NCBI RefSeq assembly: GCF_040183065.1
Contig: NC_091119.1
Location: 67,776,392-67,840,391 of the forward strand
Direction of reading: 5' to 3'
Length of the DNA stretch: 64,000 bases
Source of the DNA: Periplaneta americana
Lineage: Eukaryota > Arthropoda > Insecta > Blattodea > Blattidae
A model generated the notes under the pieces. That model saw only the letters and a program-made list of their open reading frames with translations. It searched no databases and was not told the origin of the DNA. The position numbers and the translations under genes are program-made. Of the stretch, positions 54,806-64,000 are shown one piece after another. Position 1 is the stretch's first letter. Every line of letters starts with the position of its first letter.

Positions 54806-55921
54806 CAGGGGCGGCCCGTCCTTATGTGCTACAGTGCTACAGCGCAATGATAATTTTTGCTCACATGTATTTGTAATACCACCATAGTATCTGATCTGTC
54901 ATTTGGTAATTTCCCGTGGTTATGTTCATGACACGTTATAGAGTGTTTAGTCTTCGCTCTTAGCTCTTTGGTGCCTCAGGGAGTACAATGTGCTACTCAA
55001 AACTCTACATGAGAATGTAGACAATTAATGCGCATGTGCGAAGCTGAAATCACTGCCCTGATTGGCTATTTTTACGCGGGGAAGTGCTGTAGTCAGCTTC
55101 AGCACAACACAGCTTGGAGATTGCAAAAGTAAAGCGTAACGAAAGAATGCTTGTTTGTGGAAGAACTCGGAACTATTTACAATGTATTTGGTAATTCAAG
55201 TGTCCGACTGCTGCTGCCGTCTACCTGCTTTTTGAGGTTCCTCCTGAATCAGTCAGCAGGAGACAGAAAATGGAATCCCAGGAAATAATGCCAAGGAAGT
55301 ATGTGACCGTATAATTCAGGAAACTATTCATCGTTTCCAGTCTGTAAGCTACCTAGACGCAACAAAATTATTAAACAGCAAATTTTCTGTCAATTTTTCG
55401 CATAGCCTAATTTTCCTGAACGCGAAGTTGCTGTCAACAGCTATACTGTACTGAACAAAAGAGTGTTAAAGACACAACTTTGAGTTCTATATGGAAGACC
55501 AGACTTCCGAAATATAGATGGAGCTGTTCAATTGTTACAATACATAGTCTCCAACAATTCACAGGATCCATTCTATGAAATAACGAAGTTGTTAAATATT
55601 TCGGTTACAACAACCCCACCACTGCTGAGCCAGAAAGATGTTTTTCTTGCTTAAAACGCATAAAAAGTTTTTAAGGAACACTATGTCCCAGGATCGCCTC
55701 ACTGCTCTTGCAACAATGTCAATAGAAAAGAGTATGATGTCCAAGATGAAGGGTTTAACACCAGGGTAATTGACAGGTTCTGCAGTAGGAAGGAACGTCG
55801 TATGGATTTCATATTTCGTCACTAGGCGAGTCTCAAATTAAGACAAATACGTATAAGTGTATACAGTAGCCCAATATAGAAATTGTAGCACACTCATTAT
55901 TTTGACCACCAGCAGCTACTG
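54806..55921 (+). mobile_element. hAT element, 1.1 kb
   Basis: Starts CAGGGGCGGCCCGTCCTTAT and ends, inverted, CAGTAGCTGCTGGTGGTCAA; the terminal repeats are weak but share CAG and the inner tgtgctaca. A perfect 8-bp duplication catcattc flanks it (54798-54805, 55922-55929). Encodes a C-terminal transposase relic. Confidence 0.78.
55270..55824 (+). pseudogene. hAT transposase C-terminal half
   Basis: Pieces: AKEVCDRIIQETIHRFQSVS, YLDATKLLNSKF, VLYGRPDFRNIDGAVQLLQY, SQDPFYEITKLLNISVTT, TTAEPERCFSCLKRIKSF, LRNTMSQDRLTALATMSIEK, and FNTRVIDRFCSRKERRMDFI to a stop at 55824. The 'T-T-x-E-x-E-R-C-F-S-x-L-K-R-I-K' block is the hAT dimerisation core of ZNF862/ZMYM-like families. At least three frame shifts. 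The whole lies inside the element at 54806-55921. Confidence 0.82.
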
Positions 55922-56070
55922 CATCATTCCGTCGCCGCCCAACTTCCTGCTCTCCCGACCGCAGCATGGGAAGCCAGTTCTACAAAACATCCCAGCAGTT
56001 AGTTGCTTCTGAGAATTGTACCGGAACGTTTGTGTGACTGTTGCTTGTGTATTAAGTAATCGATTGGAAA

Positions 56071-57071
56071 ATGAAGTATACAGTTGAACTATAAAAGATG
56101 CGTTCGGAGATTTGCTCGTAAATATCCTGACTCTAGCATTTCTACTAAATCCTGCGTTTCAAAGTTCATGAAAAAGTAGCGTACAACAGGTTCAGTTTGT
56201 AATATACAGAGAAAACGAAAAAGACACGTTTTAACTGAAAATAAACTTGGAGGTATTCGGGCGCAGTTAGAAGAGACCCAGAAAATCACTTAAACGTCTA
56301 GCGCAGGTAACGAACATATCCATGGGATCGGCCCACAAGGCAATTAAACTGTTGAAATTTAGACCATATACATAAAGGTTTCAGCAGGAACTTCACCAGA
56401 CAGATTTCGCCGTAAGAATAAAGTTCTGTTATTGGTTTCGTGAAAGTGTTTACAGTGGAAATTTGGTTCCACAGTTATGTTTATGTCTGACGAGGCATGG
56501 TTCCATCTTTGTGGACATGTAAATTCTCAAAATGTGCGAATGTGGTGTACTCAGAATCCGTATATTATGCGGAAAGTGCCATTGCATCCCATTAAAATAG
56601 AGGTAGGTATGGTGTGAGGTAAGCACGCGGCGGATAATTGGGCCTATATTTTTTGAAGACCGCGTGAATTCAGATGAGTATGTGAGAACAATGTTGCGTC
56701 CATTTCTTAATGAATAGACAAGTAAGAAAAGAATTATGGATATTATCAACAGGACGGTGCCACAGCACATACTGCTCATAATTCCACAGACACTTTACGT
56801 CCAGTTCTTGACGATAAGATAATCAGTACAGGTTTATGGCTGCTAGATCAGCCACCTAACTTACTGTGATTATTATCTTTGGGAAAACTAAAGGACAAAG
56901 TTTATCGAAATAATCCTCGTACTATAGAAGAACTGAAAGCCGAAAAAACACGTGCAATAGTTACAGTTCATTACCGAAGTGGAATTACAGAAAGTAGCAA
57001 ATAATTTGTTTAAACGATGTGAGGCATGTCTTACTGCGGAAGAATGTCATTTTCAACGGTATCTAAAATAA
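56071..57071 (+). pseudogene. Mariner-like (DUF4817-type) transposase, near full length
   Basis: ATG at 56071 (MKYTVEL), a small internal deletion, then CVRRFARKYPDSSISTKSCV, SKFMKK, a stop, RTTGSVCNIQRKRKRHVLTE (DNA-binding region), KSLKRLAQVTNISMGSAHKA, MSDEAWFHLCGHVNSQNVRM (first catalytic Asp), RIIGPIFFEDRVNSDEYVR, YQQDGATAHTAH (second Asp), CDYYLW (third) and ELQKVANNLFKRCEACLTAE to the stop at ~57071. The order is that of a complete ~330-residue transposase; about eight frame lesions show it is dead. Confidence 0.82.
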
Positions 57072-57143
57072 ATAGTGAGTAATAAACCTGTATACATGAA
57101 TTTTAATAATATTTTAAATTCGTGGACTTATTTTATTCAGTAG

Positions 57144-57765
57144 TTGCAATTTTGTTATTGTCTTGATTTTCCGGTAGTAAAGGAATACGCACCTCGCCGG
57201 TGCAAGCACGACACGCAGGAAAGTGTACACCTGGGTTCCGCTGTAATCTACTTTCCTCGTAAAATGAGAGCACTGTATAATGCCCAAAATTTTCTCTGCC
57301 TTATCCAGATCAATGATTCATCCGCTGAAAATATATGTACAGTTATTCCGAAAACCTGCGAAAAATTGGGACATAATATGAATAAACTAGTAGATGAGGC
57401 AGCAAATATCAGTGGCCACATAAGAGGTGTTCAACAGAGAATTCCCAATTTTTTTCCAAGAGCCATATTTGTGCACTGCTCATCTCTTCGTTTGAAGTTG
57501 ATTCTCAGTGATTACCTAGCAATGCCTTTTATAACAAACTGCCTTGCTGTTGTTAATGCGATATGAAATATTTTTAGGAACAGTGTTAGCTAGTGAGGTG
57601 TTAAAATAAACATGTTTAAACTGGTGTGAAAATCAAAGAAAACACGGTTATTAGAACTATGCGAAACAAGGTTCAATGAACGCCAAGACGCACATTTACT
57701 GAACTATTTCCTGCTATAGTTGCTAATCTTCAAATATTATGGTGTACAAACAGGACCATATCAAG
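57144..57765 (+). pseudogene. hAT (DUF4371-type) transposase central region
   Basis: One long frame (57144-57566) contains FLCLIQINDSSAENICTVIP, KLGHNMNKLVDEAANISGHI followed by RGVQQRI, and AIFVHCSSLRLKLILSDYLA, and runs to a stop at 57566. Beyond it, in other frames, IFRNSVLASEVLK, LLELCETRFNERQDAHLL follow. The 'M-N-K-x-V-G-Q-G-Y-D-G-A-x-N-M-S-G' motif is damaged here: the GQGYDG part, which carries the second catalytic Asp, reads only DE. This is therefore a relic despite its 140-codon frame. Confidence 0.75.
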
Positions 57766-57815
57766 TGCATCGAGTCTTCTGGCTATCATGAAAGACCTGC
57801 CCTTGGGCAGAATAC
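57766..57815 (+). mobile_element. Short LINE 3'-end remnant
   Basis: tcatgaaagacctgcccttg followed by ggcagaatactatgaatgaat resembles the extreme 3' end of a cockroach LINE family (KTCPWAEYYE before a GAAT-repeat tail). Only ~50 bases, so the call is tentative. Confidence 0.3.
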
Positions 57816-57820
57816 TATGA

Positions 57821-58683
57821 ATGAATGGTAGGGCTTGTATTTGTTGTCCAATCTGCGAAAACAATGTTCAATGTTTAATATGCCATATCAATGTACGGGC
57901 AATAACGTACAACATTAAGCATCACTTTGAAGTTAAACATTCTGATACCCACGCTCACCGTATTATCGGCGAAGAGAGGAAGGAAGACATTAATAACGAA
58001 CCTGAAGCCAAAATACAGTTTTCTTGCGACGAGATAAATATAATTTCAACTAATTAAGTACTCTTAAAGCAATATAATTAAATTAATGGTTATAGTAAGT
58101 TTATTTTGAACAGTTGTCAACAATGTATCAGAAAACTGTTAAAGGATTTTCTGTCCTTTTAACTATGTATGTATTTTTGTATAGTGGCAATGCCGTTAAA
58201 ATTTAATTTTTCCCTTTCTTCCGCAGCATATTGAGCCGAGTTCCGAAAGAGCTGTACATGCAAGTTATACTATTGCTCTAAATATCGCCAAAAGTAACCG
58301 GTCTTTTACGGAAGGAATGTCTGTTAAGGAGTGCATGATTTCAATTTCACTGTTATTGTGTCCTTCCCTGATGACGTTATTTGAGTCAATTAGTCTCTCC
58401 CCACAAACAATCTCTCGTCGCATGCAGGAACTTGGTGAACATTTTTATGACTCAATGTCACAAATTTTGAAAAATAGATATTGCAATATTTCAGGCGGCC
58501 TCGCTTTATAAGAACTTGGCACAAAAAGAGTTCCCGCATTCACATGCAAGTTAATTGCTGTGTTTGGCTCTACATACCTTTGCGAACACATATTCTCAGT
58601 CATAAACCTGAATAAGAGTAAAACTAGGTCATGTTTCTCCGATGTTGCGTTGGAAACAGTGTTACGCATTCATTCTGATTGAT
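57821..58683 (+). pseudogene. hAT transposase relic with BED finger (GTF2IRD2-like), internally deleted
   Basis: The frame from 57821 encodes a BED-type finger, VQCLICHINVRAITYNIKHH then FEVKH (C-x2-C ... H-x4-H), and stops at 58057. After a gap that ends in a pyrimidine-rich acceptor-like ttttccctttcttccgcag, the frame resumes: HIEPSSERAVHASYTIALNI, AKSNRSFTEGMSVKECMISI, SPQTISRRMQELGEHFYDSM, a stop, then KLIAVFGSTYLCEHIFSVIN, LNKSKTRSCFSDVALETVLR to a stop near 58680. N-terminal and C-terminal landmarks are present, but ~250 residues of catalytic domain between them are missing. Confidence 0.75.
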
Positions 58684-58849
58684 CAAACAATTTTCCCTAA
58701 CATAGCTAAGTTGGTGAAATCAAAGAAATGTCAGTTGTCTTCCTAACTACGGGGGGAAAAAGGATTATTTTATTTCGTTGTATTATTTTGTAAAGGCTGA
58801 TTATTGTAATTCTTCAATTCTTTCTGTGTGTCATAAAATGTGCCGTCCA

Positions 58850-59505
58850 TGCACCTCACTGGCTCACTCCACCCCTTCCACACGTGTCTCCCTCTCAGCC
58901 ATCCCACTCACTCGCTGTCTCTCTCTGAGGCTCGCTGGCTTCGGCACGGCTGCTGTCACGCGGCTTCACGATGGTTGCCCACTTGGAATGGTCTGGTTTA
59001 TCATCTGGTATATTCTTCTGCCCCAAACTCTTCTCCTGTTCACCATTCCTTCCAGTACATCCTTCAGTAGGCAGTTTCTTCTCAGCCAGTGACCCAACCA
59101 ATTCATTTTAATCTTCCTGATCAGTTTCAGCATCATTCTTTCTTCACCCACTCTTTCCAACACAGTTTCATTTCTTATTCTGTCTGTCCACTTCACACAT
59201 TCTATTCTTCTCCATAACCACATTTCAAATGCTTCTATTCGCTTCTCTTCACTTCGTCGTAATGTCCATGTTTCTGCCCCATACAATGCTACACTTCATA
59301 CAAAGCAGTTTCTTCCTTAGTTCCTTTTCCAAAGATCCGCAGAAGATGCTCATTTTGTATTTAAAGCTTTCTTGGCTATTGCTATCCTCCTTTCACTTCC
59401 TGGCCGCAGCTGATGTTACTGCTTTCAGTACACCTCAAGTATTTGAAGCTGTCCACTTGCTCTACTGCCTCATTTAGAATTCGCAAGTTCTTTAACTCAT
59501 AAGTA
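58850..59505 (-). pseudogene. LINE ORF2 C-terminal relic
   Basis: Minus strand: NLRILNEAVEQVDSFKYL (shared with the fragment at 13195-13432), a degenerate segment, then an open frame MYGAETWTLRRSEEKRIEAF, EMWLWRRIECVKWTDRIRNE, VLERVGEERMMLKLIRKIKM and NWLGHWLRRNCLLKDVLEGM. This is the post-catalytic region of an insect non-LTR reverse transcriptase. Frame shifts occur before 59286. Below about 58966 the sequence becomes GC-rich and unlike the family end I remember. Confidence 0.78.
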
Positions 59506-59795
59506 CCTATAATTTAAAAACAAAGTGAATTTTACTGCATATTTGTGTCAACTGTTTTGTTTTAGGTCCTCTGTTCATTCCCCAGATGTTTCCTAAATGA
59601 GTCTATTAGATAGCACCTTGTATAATGAAGTTAACGGTTAAGGTAAATGCATTGTGAGATAATAGACATTATATTTAGTTGTAATTGCCTTCCATCCACA
59701 TCATGTTTTTTCTCTTTGTGATTTTCAAAAACATGTAACATTTTATTTATTTATTTATTCATTTATTTTGCTAATAATTGTAACATAAAATATAA
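59506..59795. other. No gene recognised
   Basis: AT-rich; a short (TTTA)n stretch at about 59743-59768. Confidence 0.4.
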
Positions 59796-59797
59796 TA

Positions 59798-60933
59798 CAG
59801 TGAAACCTGTTCAAGACGGAAGTGACATAGTCCTAATTTTTTCCGTTGTGTACAGGTTTCCGTATTATTCAGGTGTGACATTAAAATGGAATATTTTGTC
59901 ATTCATATACATGAAAAACAAAATGGCATGTCCCAAACTGCAAGAAGTACAAAATATTCCATTTACCATTCATCACATTAAATAAGCTTTCTGTCGCTTA
60001 TTACATTGGTGAATCATCTTGATTAAAATCTCATTTTCTGTATAAATATTATCGTAACTCACTCATTAGTAATTAAACATTACTAAAGTTTACTAATCTC
60101 ATTATATTTAATATCTAACACTATACTCTCATACTGTACTGCATATCACTGTACATTATTAATTAATTAGACTAGGAGCCATCTATTAGAAGCCTTGAAT
60201 TCTGGTTTATTTCATTTCCTTCCCAGTCAATAGCTTGCTTTGCAGAACAGATCCAGAAATTGGCTTGTTCTTTGAAAGGTCATGAAGAACCCACTCTCAC
60301 AACAGTTAATTTATTTCCACATAAACAGTTGCTTTCTGGTTCCTTTTGTGTCACCAATATTGGCCGCACGCCACTCACTCATTATGATCTTTATTTTTTA
60401 AAGTGTCACACCTGAGTTTTCCACAACTGTACTTCAATATTATTTCACATAGACTTTGTTTCTAATTTTCCTTTATCTCAATAACTTTTACTTCATCACT
60501 TAATGTTAATGCCACATTTTATGCATTTATGCTACGACAGTATATGGGTGTGAAGCATTGAAAATCTTTGAAGGGACTCGTCTGCCTAGTCAACAGGATA
60601 ATAAAATTTATGACCGACAGGCCAACACACTCTCGTACCCTCTAGAATTTTGCAGAGGAAACTTGTTTTTATCTTAGTGACCTACATATTTCGTATATTC
60701 CTTGAAATTACACGCTGTTTCAAAATATAATTACAAAATATAGTATGTCCAAAATATCGTTTCCGTTTTGAACAGTAGCAGACAGTTTCCGTTTCCGCGT
60801 TGGACAGTTTCCGTTTTATTCAGGAAAAATTACACATAATACAATACATACAAATTTCGCCGGGACCAATAAATTGTTCCGAAATAGACAGGATTCCGGA
60901 TTATTCAGGTTCCGATTTAAACAGGTTTCACTG
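59798..60933 (-). mobile_element. Pogo-like element, 1.14 kb, internally deleted
   Basis: CAGTGAAACCTGTTCAAGAC at the left and, inverted, CAGTGAAACCTGTTTAAATC at the right; TA on both sides (59796-59797, 60934-60935). Subterminal phrases such as ccgtattattcagg and ccggattattcagg repeat inside both ends. A fragment of transposase is encoded on the minus strand at 60165-60290. Confidence 0.9.
60165..60290 (-). pseudogene. Pogo-like transposase, CENP-B DNA-binding fragment
   Basis: Minus strand: KNKPISGSVLQSKAIDWEGN then EI, and after one shift FKASNRWL. This is the second helix-turn-helix ('I-S-G-x-x-L-Q-x-K-A ... F-x-A-S-N-x-W-L') of the CENP-B/pogo DNA-binding domain. About 45 residues. Confidence 0.75.
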
Positions 60934-61073
60934 TATAAACACAAAAACTTTAGCTCCCCTTTGAAAGAGTAGAACTCGTGCTCAGGGGCGGATTCCTGAA
61001 TTGAAATTAAGAAGTATATAATACAATTTGTCTTATGTCTACTAAGCAATAAGAATATATAAATTTAAATTTA

Positions 61074-61530
61074 CAATTTTTCAATTTTTTTTAAATCCAT
61101 ACATAACTTTTTAAATTTAATACTATAACTATTAGAATTGATAAGTTTAGGATATTTAAATACAAATTTGTTATATATTATTGAGCCTAAATTACTACTA
61201 TGATTAAATACTGTAGCAGTGTAGCATTTTGGTTCAAACAGTCTTAAAGAATTCATACCTTTTGTTTCATAACTATGAGAATACAATTCACAATTATTTC
61301 GACTTTTATGTATAAATTTTATTAATACAATATAATAAATTTGTTTTATTTTAAGACCATTAAAGTCTAAAAACAATTTTTAAGATGGAAAATCAATAGG
61401 TTTATGAAGACATATTTTAATTATTTTCTTCTGTAATAAATAAAGTGGATTAAACTTGGATTTAAATAAGCTACCCCATCCTATAATTCCATACATAATT
61501 ACCGATTGAAATAATGTTAAGTAGGCCTAT
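61074..61530 (-). pseudogene. LINE C-terminal relic (CR1/L2-like)
   Basis: Minus strand: LFQSVIMYGIIGWGSLFKSK, FNPLYLLQKKIIKICLHKPI, a stop, then the 101-codon frame LFLDFNGLKIKQIYYIVLIK...YSHSYETKGMNSLRLFEPKC...NLGSIIYNKFVFKYPK. The 'Y-G-I-I-x-W-G' box followed by 'LQKK-I-K' and a 'HxYxTRxxxxL'-like box is typical of the extreme C-terminus of CR1/L2/Rex-type reverse transcriptases. One stop is visible; the 5' part is absent. Confidence 0.7.
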
Positions 61531-62451
61531 ATTGTGCGTAATAAACTTATTGACAAGTAATTCCTCAATAAAACAAATAATATATTATTTTACGTAATTT
61601 ATTACAAATGTAATTAATGTATAAGGCAACCATTAGAGTTATGTAATTTAGCACTTAATATAGATGTAGGAGGGTTGTTACATATGAGGATATGAAACCA
61701 CTGTCCCTGTTAGTTGTTCTGGGACATATGGTATAGGCTATTAATTTCAAGAAGTAGGATATCTTTCACGTCTTGATACATTGCCATGAATATGGAAAAT
61801 GTACGTATTTATTTAAAAAAATGTGGATTTAATGTCACTCTCTGACAATTTACTTACAGTATATTTAACAAAAATATATCGTAGGTCATCAATAGCCGTT
61901 AGAATGCCATATATTCGAACTGCGAAGCAATATTTTAAGCAATGATATATAACTTGGATAGATGTCATTTTTTTTTTAAATTAGACGTACCAGACATAAA
62001 AGTTAACGAAACGTTGACAATAGTAATAAATCATGAATTGTTCTTTGATACAAAACATACTAGATTGTAGTTGTGTAAGGTTTTAGCATGAATTATGCTT
62101 TGCTATGCAAGCGAAAGTACGACGTTTAGATAAGATCTGGAAAAGATTAACAGCTTGTAAAGTGAAGTTATGGAAAAACAGTTCATTGTACAATGTAATG
62201 TTTGCAATGGCATTAAGATATCATAGAAAAACCTCAATGTTCAGCCAGTATTGAGTTGAAGTTTAAGATTTTTAAGTTTGATAAGATCATAATAATTTGT
62301 ATTTTCAATCTGTGTTGAGAATTTATTTCTCCAAAGTTTTCGAATCACTTAGGCCTACAAGTTGCAGAGTCATGGTCTCACAGCTGAAGACCTGGATCGG
62401 TCATTAATTCTGTTGACCTCTTCATGCTTAACTATTCAAAGAAATTGATAA
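61531..62451. other. No gene recognised
   Basis: AT-rich flank. No repeat ends or coding motifs recognised. Confidence 0.4.
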
Positions 62452-62817
62452 TACAGTCGACTCTGGATATAGTGAACATTCGGCTATAGTGAACCTAAAT
62501 CGTTGGTCCCGACCCGCATACATTAAAAAGTACATTAATATTTCCGTTTATAGTGAACCCTCACTTCTGTTATAGTGAACTTAAAACTAGAACTTCCCCA
62601 AGAAAATGTAATTTTAAAATGGCCAAAATGGTGATTTAGGAAACCGTTTCTCCTATAAACTTGCAATAATATGTTCAGAACAAAATCTCAAATCATCTAC
62701 TCATTATGTGGATTGAAAGACAAAGGATTTGTTCAGCTTCCTGGACAGCTTTAAACATGTTAAAGAGAATAGTGTACGCAGTGAGGGAGAAAGGAAGGAT
62801 TAGTTCTGACTTCTTTA

Positions 62818-63116
62818 ATAAAGAAGAAATGCGCACAAGTATGCATATGTTGTTTGTTAGTCTTCGGTGCTAAGTTCGGTCACTGTTTTCGGGCACTCGG
62901 TACACTGCAGGACGTGGTATTTGTCACACTTTGCATCACAGAATTCACAGACACACTTCTCGGACACTGTATGGAACTGTGTTGTGCTGCACACTTTGAA
63001 GTGACATCCAGGCACTGCTAGCCTTGTGACTACGTTCCTCGTGCGTTGATTTATCCCAGTCCAGCTTCGGTCGACCATGGCGCTAGTGGCGTAGAACTCG
63101 TCGTCTATGGTGTTCC
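62818..63116 (-). mobile_element. 299-bp insertion with intact Cys-rich open frame
   Basis: The insert lies between two copies of tctgacttcttta (62805-62817 and 63117-63129), a 13-bp target duplication suggesting LINE-type retroposition. On the minus strand it is open from its first base to a TAA at 62859-62857 (~86 codons; ATG at 63078), followed by ~40 bases without poly(A). The protein tail has eight cysteines spaced C-x4-C-x11-C-x-C-x2-C-x3-C-x7-C-x2-C with interspersed His, suggesting zinc binding. It is GC-richer than its surroundings and has no lesions. I do not recognise the family; it looks like the 3' end of a longer gene or retroelement. Confidence 0.6.
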
Positions 63117-63369
63117 TCTGACTTCTTTAAAAGAGGTTATTCGAAGAATAGGAAGAGGAAGTGTTTTCTTTTGTAACAGGGAGTAGAGTGATGGCCAAAG
63201 GGTAAATACAAGAAGGATTACAGTATAATGATCCTCAACTCTCCCTACCGCATCTTCATAAAAGTGAACCCGGGGAAATTCCAAGGCCGAGTACACAGTA
63301 GGCATACCTCTAGTGGGAAGAGATGCCAGATTAGATTCAAGTTTCGAACCGTGAACATTCAGAAGGTCG

Positions 63370-63478
63370 AAGCGTAAAGTGTTTAAGTTGGAAGATAAAT
63401 CGAATATTATTACTGATATTGAACGTGGTCTGTACCAAGTGGACATTAATATTCTACGTATAGCAACGTCAATAGTAT
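63370..63478 (+). pseudogene. Pogo-like transposase N-terminal fragment
   Basis: Plus strand FKLEDKSNIITDIERGLYQV then DINILRIATSI: the first helix-turn-helix of pogo/Tigger transposases ('L-x-x-K-x-x-I-I-x-x-I-E-R-G-x-x-Q-x-D-I'). It runs straight into the right terminal repeat, so the rest of the gene has been deleted. Confidence 0.7.
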
Positions 63479-63884
63479 AAAAACAGACACTTCGGTTTTA
63501 GTGAACCTCGGATATAGTGAACGAAATATGCTGGTCCGAAGAGGTTCACCATAACCGAAGTTGACTGTATTTAGGTTTTAAGTGATACCATTCTGATTAG
63601 GTTCCAGTATTATTATCGCTGTTTTTTATCATTATCAGGACCAGTTTTAGAGGATCGAAAATTAACAAAAATTGTCGAGAGATTTAAACTAAATTGTAAG
63701 GGACTTAAAATTAAAAACAAAATAAAACGTTCCAATGAATATTTCTCCATTTATTAATGTAGATAATTACTCGTGCATTAAATACATAATTTGTGATATA
63801 TGACATGACATAATATGCTCCGGTACGGTACGTTGAGGAAAGACTATTATATTTACTCCTGCAAATATAATTACAAATAGTTTT

Positions 63885-64000
63885 TTCTTTTTTTCTCTTG
63901 TACGGAGGAGGGACCCGAAGGCTTACACTGCAACCTTAGGCTTATCGTGTTTACCACTCCTATCCTGTGAATGATTGGGTAGACGAACGGCCGCGCTTTT
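63885..64000 (-). mobile_element. tRNA-derived SINE, family 2 long form, cut by the window end
   Basis: Minus strand from 64000: aaaagcgcggccgttcgtct, acccaatcattcacaggata, then ccttcgggtccctcctccgt and an A-rich tail at about 63905-63885. It matches the 3' half of the SINE at 25208-25551 closely, and the 5' half lies beyond the window. Confidence 0.85.

Larger units (their letters stand above)
62454..63567 (+). mobile_element. Pogo-like element with an internal 299-bp insertion
   Basis: CAGTCGACTCTGGATATAGTG and, inverted, CAGTCAACTTCGGTTATGGTG form the ends; TA flanks both (62452-62453, 63568-63569). The phrase 'tatagtgaac' recurs at least six times in the subterminal regions. A transposase N-terminal fragment is encoded near the right end. 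Confidence 0.88.

Noticed and set aside
57144..57566. The longest uninterrupted frame (140 codons) as a host gene
   Set aside because: Its content matches the central region of DUF4371-type hAT transposases, with a damaged catalytic motif, and similarity continues past the stop in other frames. It is a transposase relic.
58840..58970. GC-rich stretch as a CpG island or promoter
   Set aside because: It is contiguous with the LINE relic at 58850-59505 and lacks core promoter motifs or an associated coding exon.

Overview
The window looks like repeat-dominated nuclear DNA of an insect, most likely a cockroach or termite (Blattodea). I lean towards Periplaneta-type American cockroach, because the tRNA-derived SINE heads and the LINE C-terminal peptides match, from memory, families abundant there. 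The base composition is AT-rich, (AAT)n, (TTC)n and (TAA)n microsatellites are frequent, and there is no bacterial gene organisation. I found no intact host protein-coding gene and no rRNA or credible tRNA gene. Nearly every interpretable open frame is a decayed transposable-element (TE) protein.

Layout. 0-8.7 kb: a Tc1 N-terminal relic, a GATAT-type satellite, two PIF/Harbinger-like MITEs with 3-bp duplications, a mariner-like N-terminal relic and a tRNA-SINE. 8.7-17.9 kb: an RTE-like LINE 3' end split by a SINE, a pogo-like element, a mariner-like element with long inverted repeats, a reverse-transcriptase fragment, a possible degraded hAT, and a young 5'-truncated LINE with clean target-site duplications and a (GAA)n tail. 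18-26 kb: a hAT element, a fold-back MITE, a decayed ~35-bp tandem repeat, and a 3-kb hAT-like element holding a MITE, another inverted-repeat element, a mariner relic and a SINE. 26-31 kb: a BED-finger transposase relic and a dense cluster of seven copies of one tRNA-derived repeat in both orientations.

31.3-36.4 kb is a four-deep nest: a Tc1 gene is split by a pogo-like element, which carries a second Tc1, which carries a LINE 3' end. 37-49 kb holds four hAT elements with recognisable 8-bp duplications, two tandem duplications, and a Helitron whose insertion site is still present empty in a neighbouring tandem copy. 49-64 kb holds more pogo-like elements, LINE 3' ends, hAT relics, an unclassified transposon ORF interrupted by a 183-bp hAT MITE, and a 299-bp insertion with an intact cysteine-rich frame and a 13-bp duplication.

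The transposases here are all broken, so the 'working together' in this window is historical: the non-autonomous elements presumably relied on enzymes encoded elsewhere. The nesting gives a relative order of insertions. Family names come from motif recognition by eye, and no database search was run.
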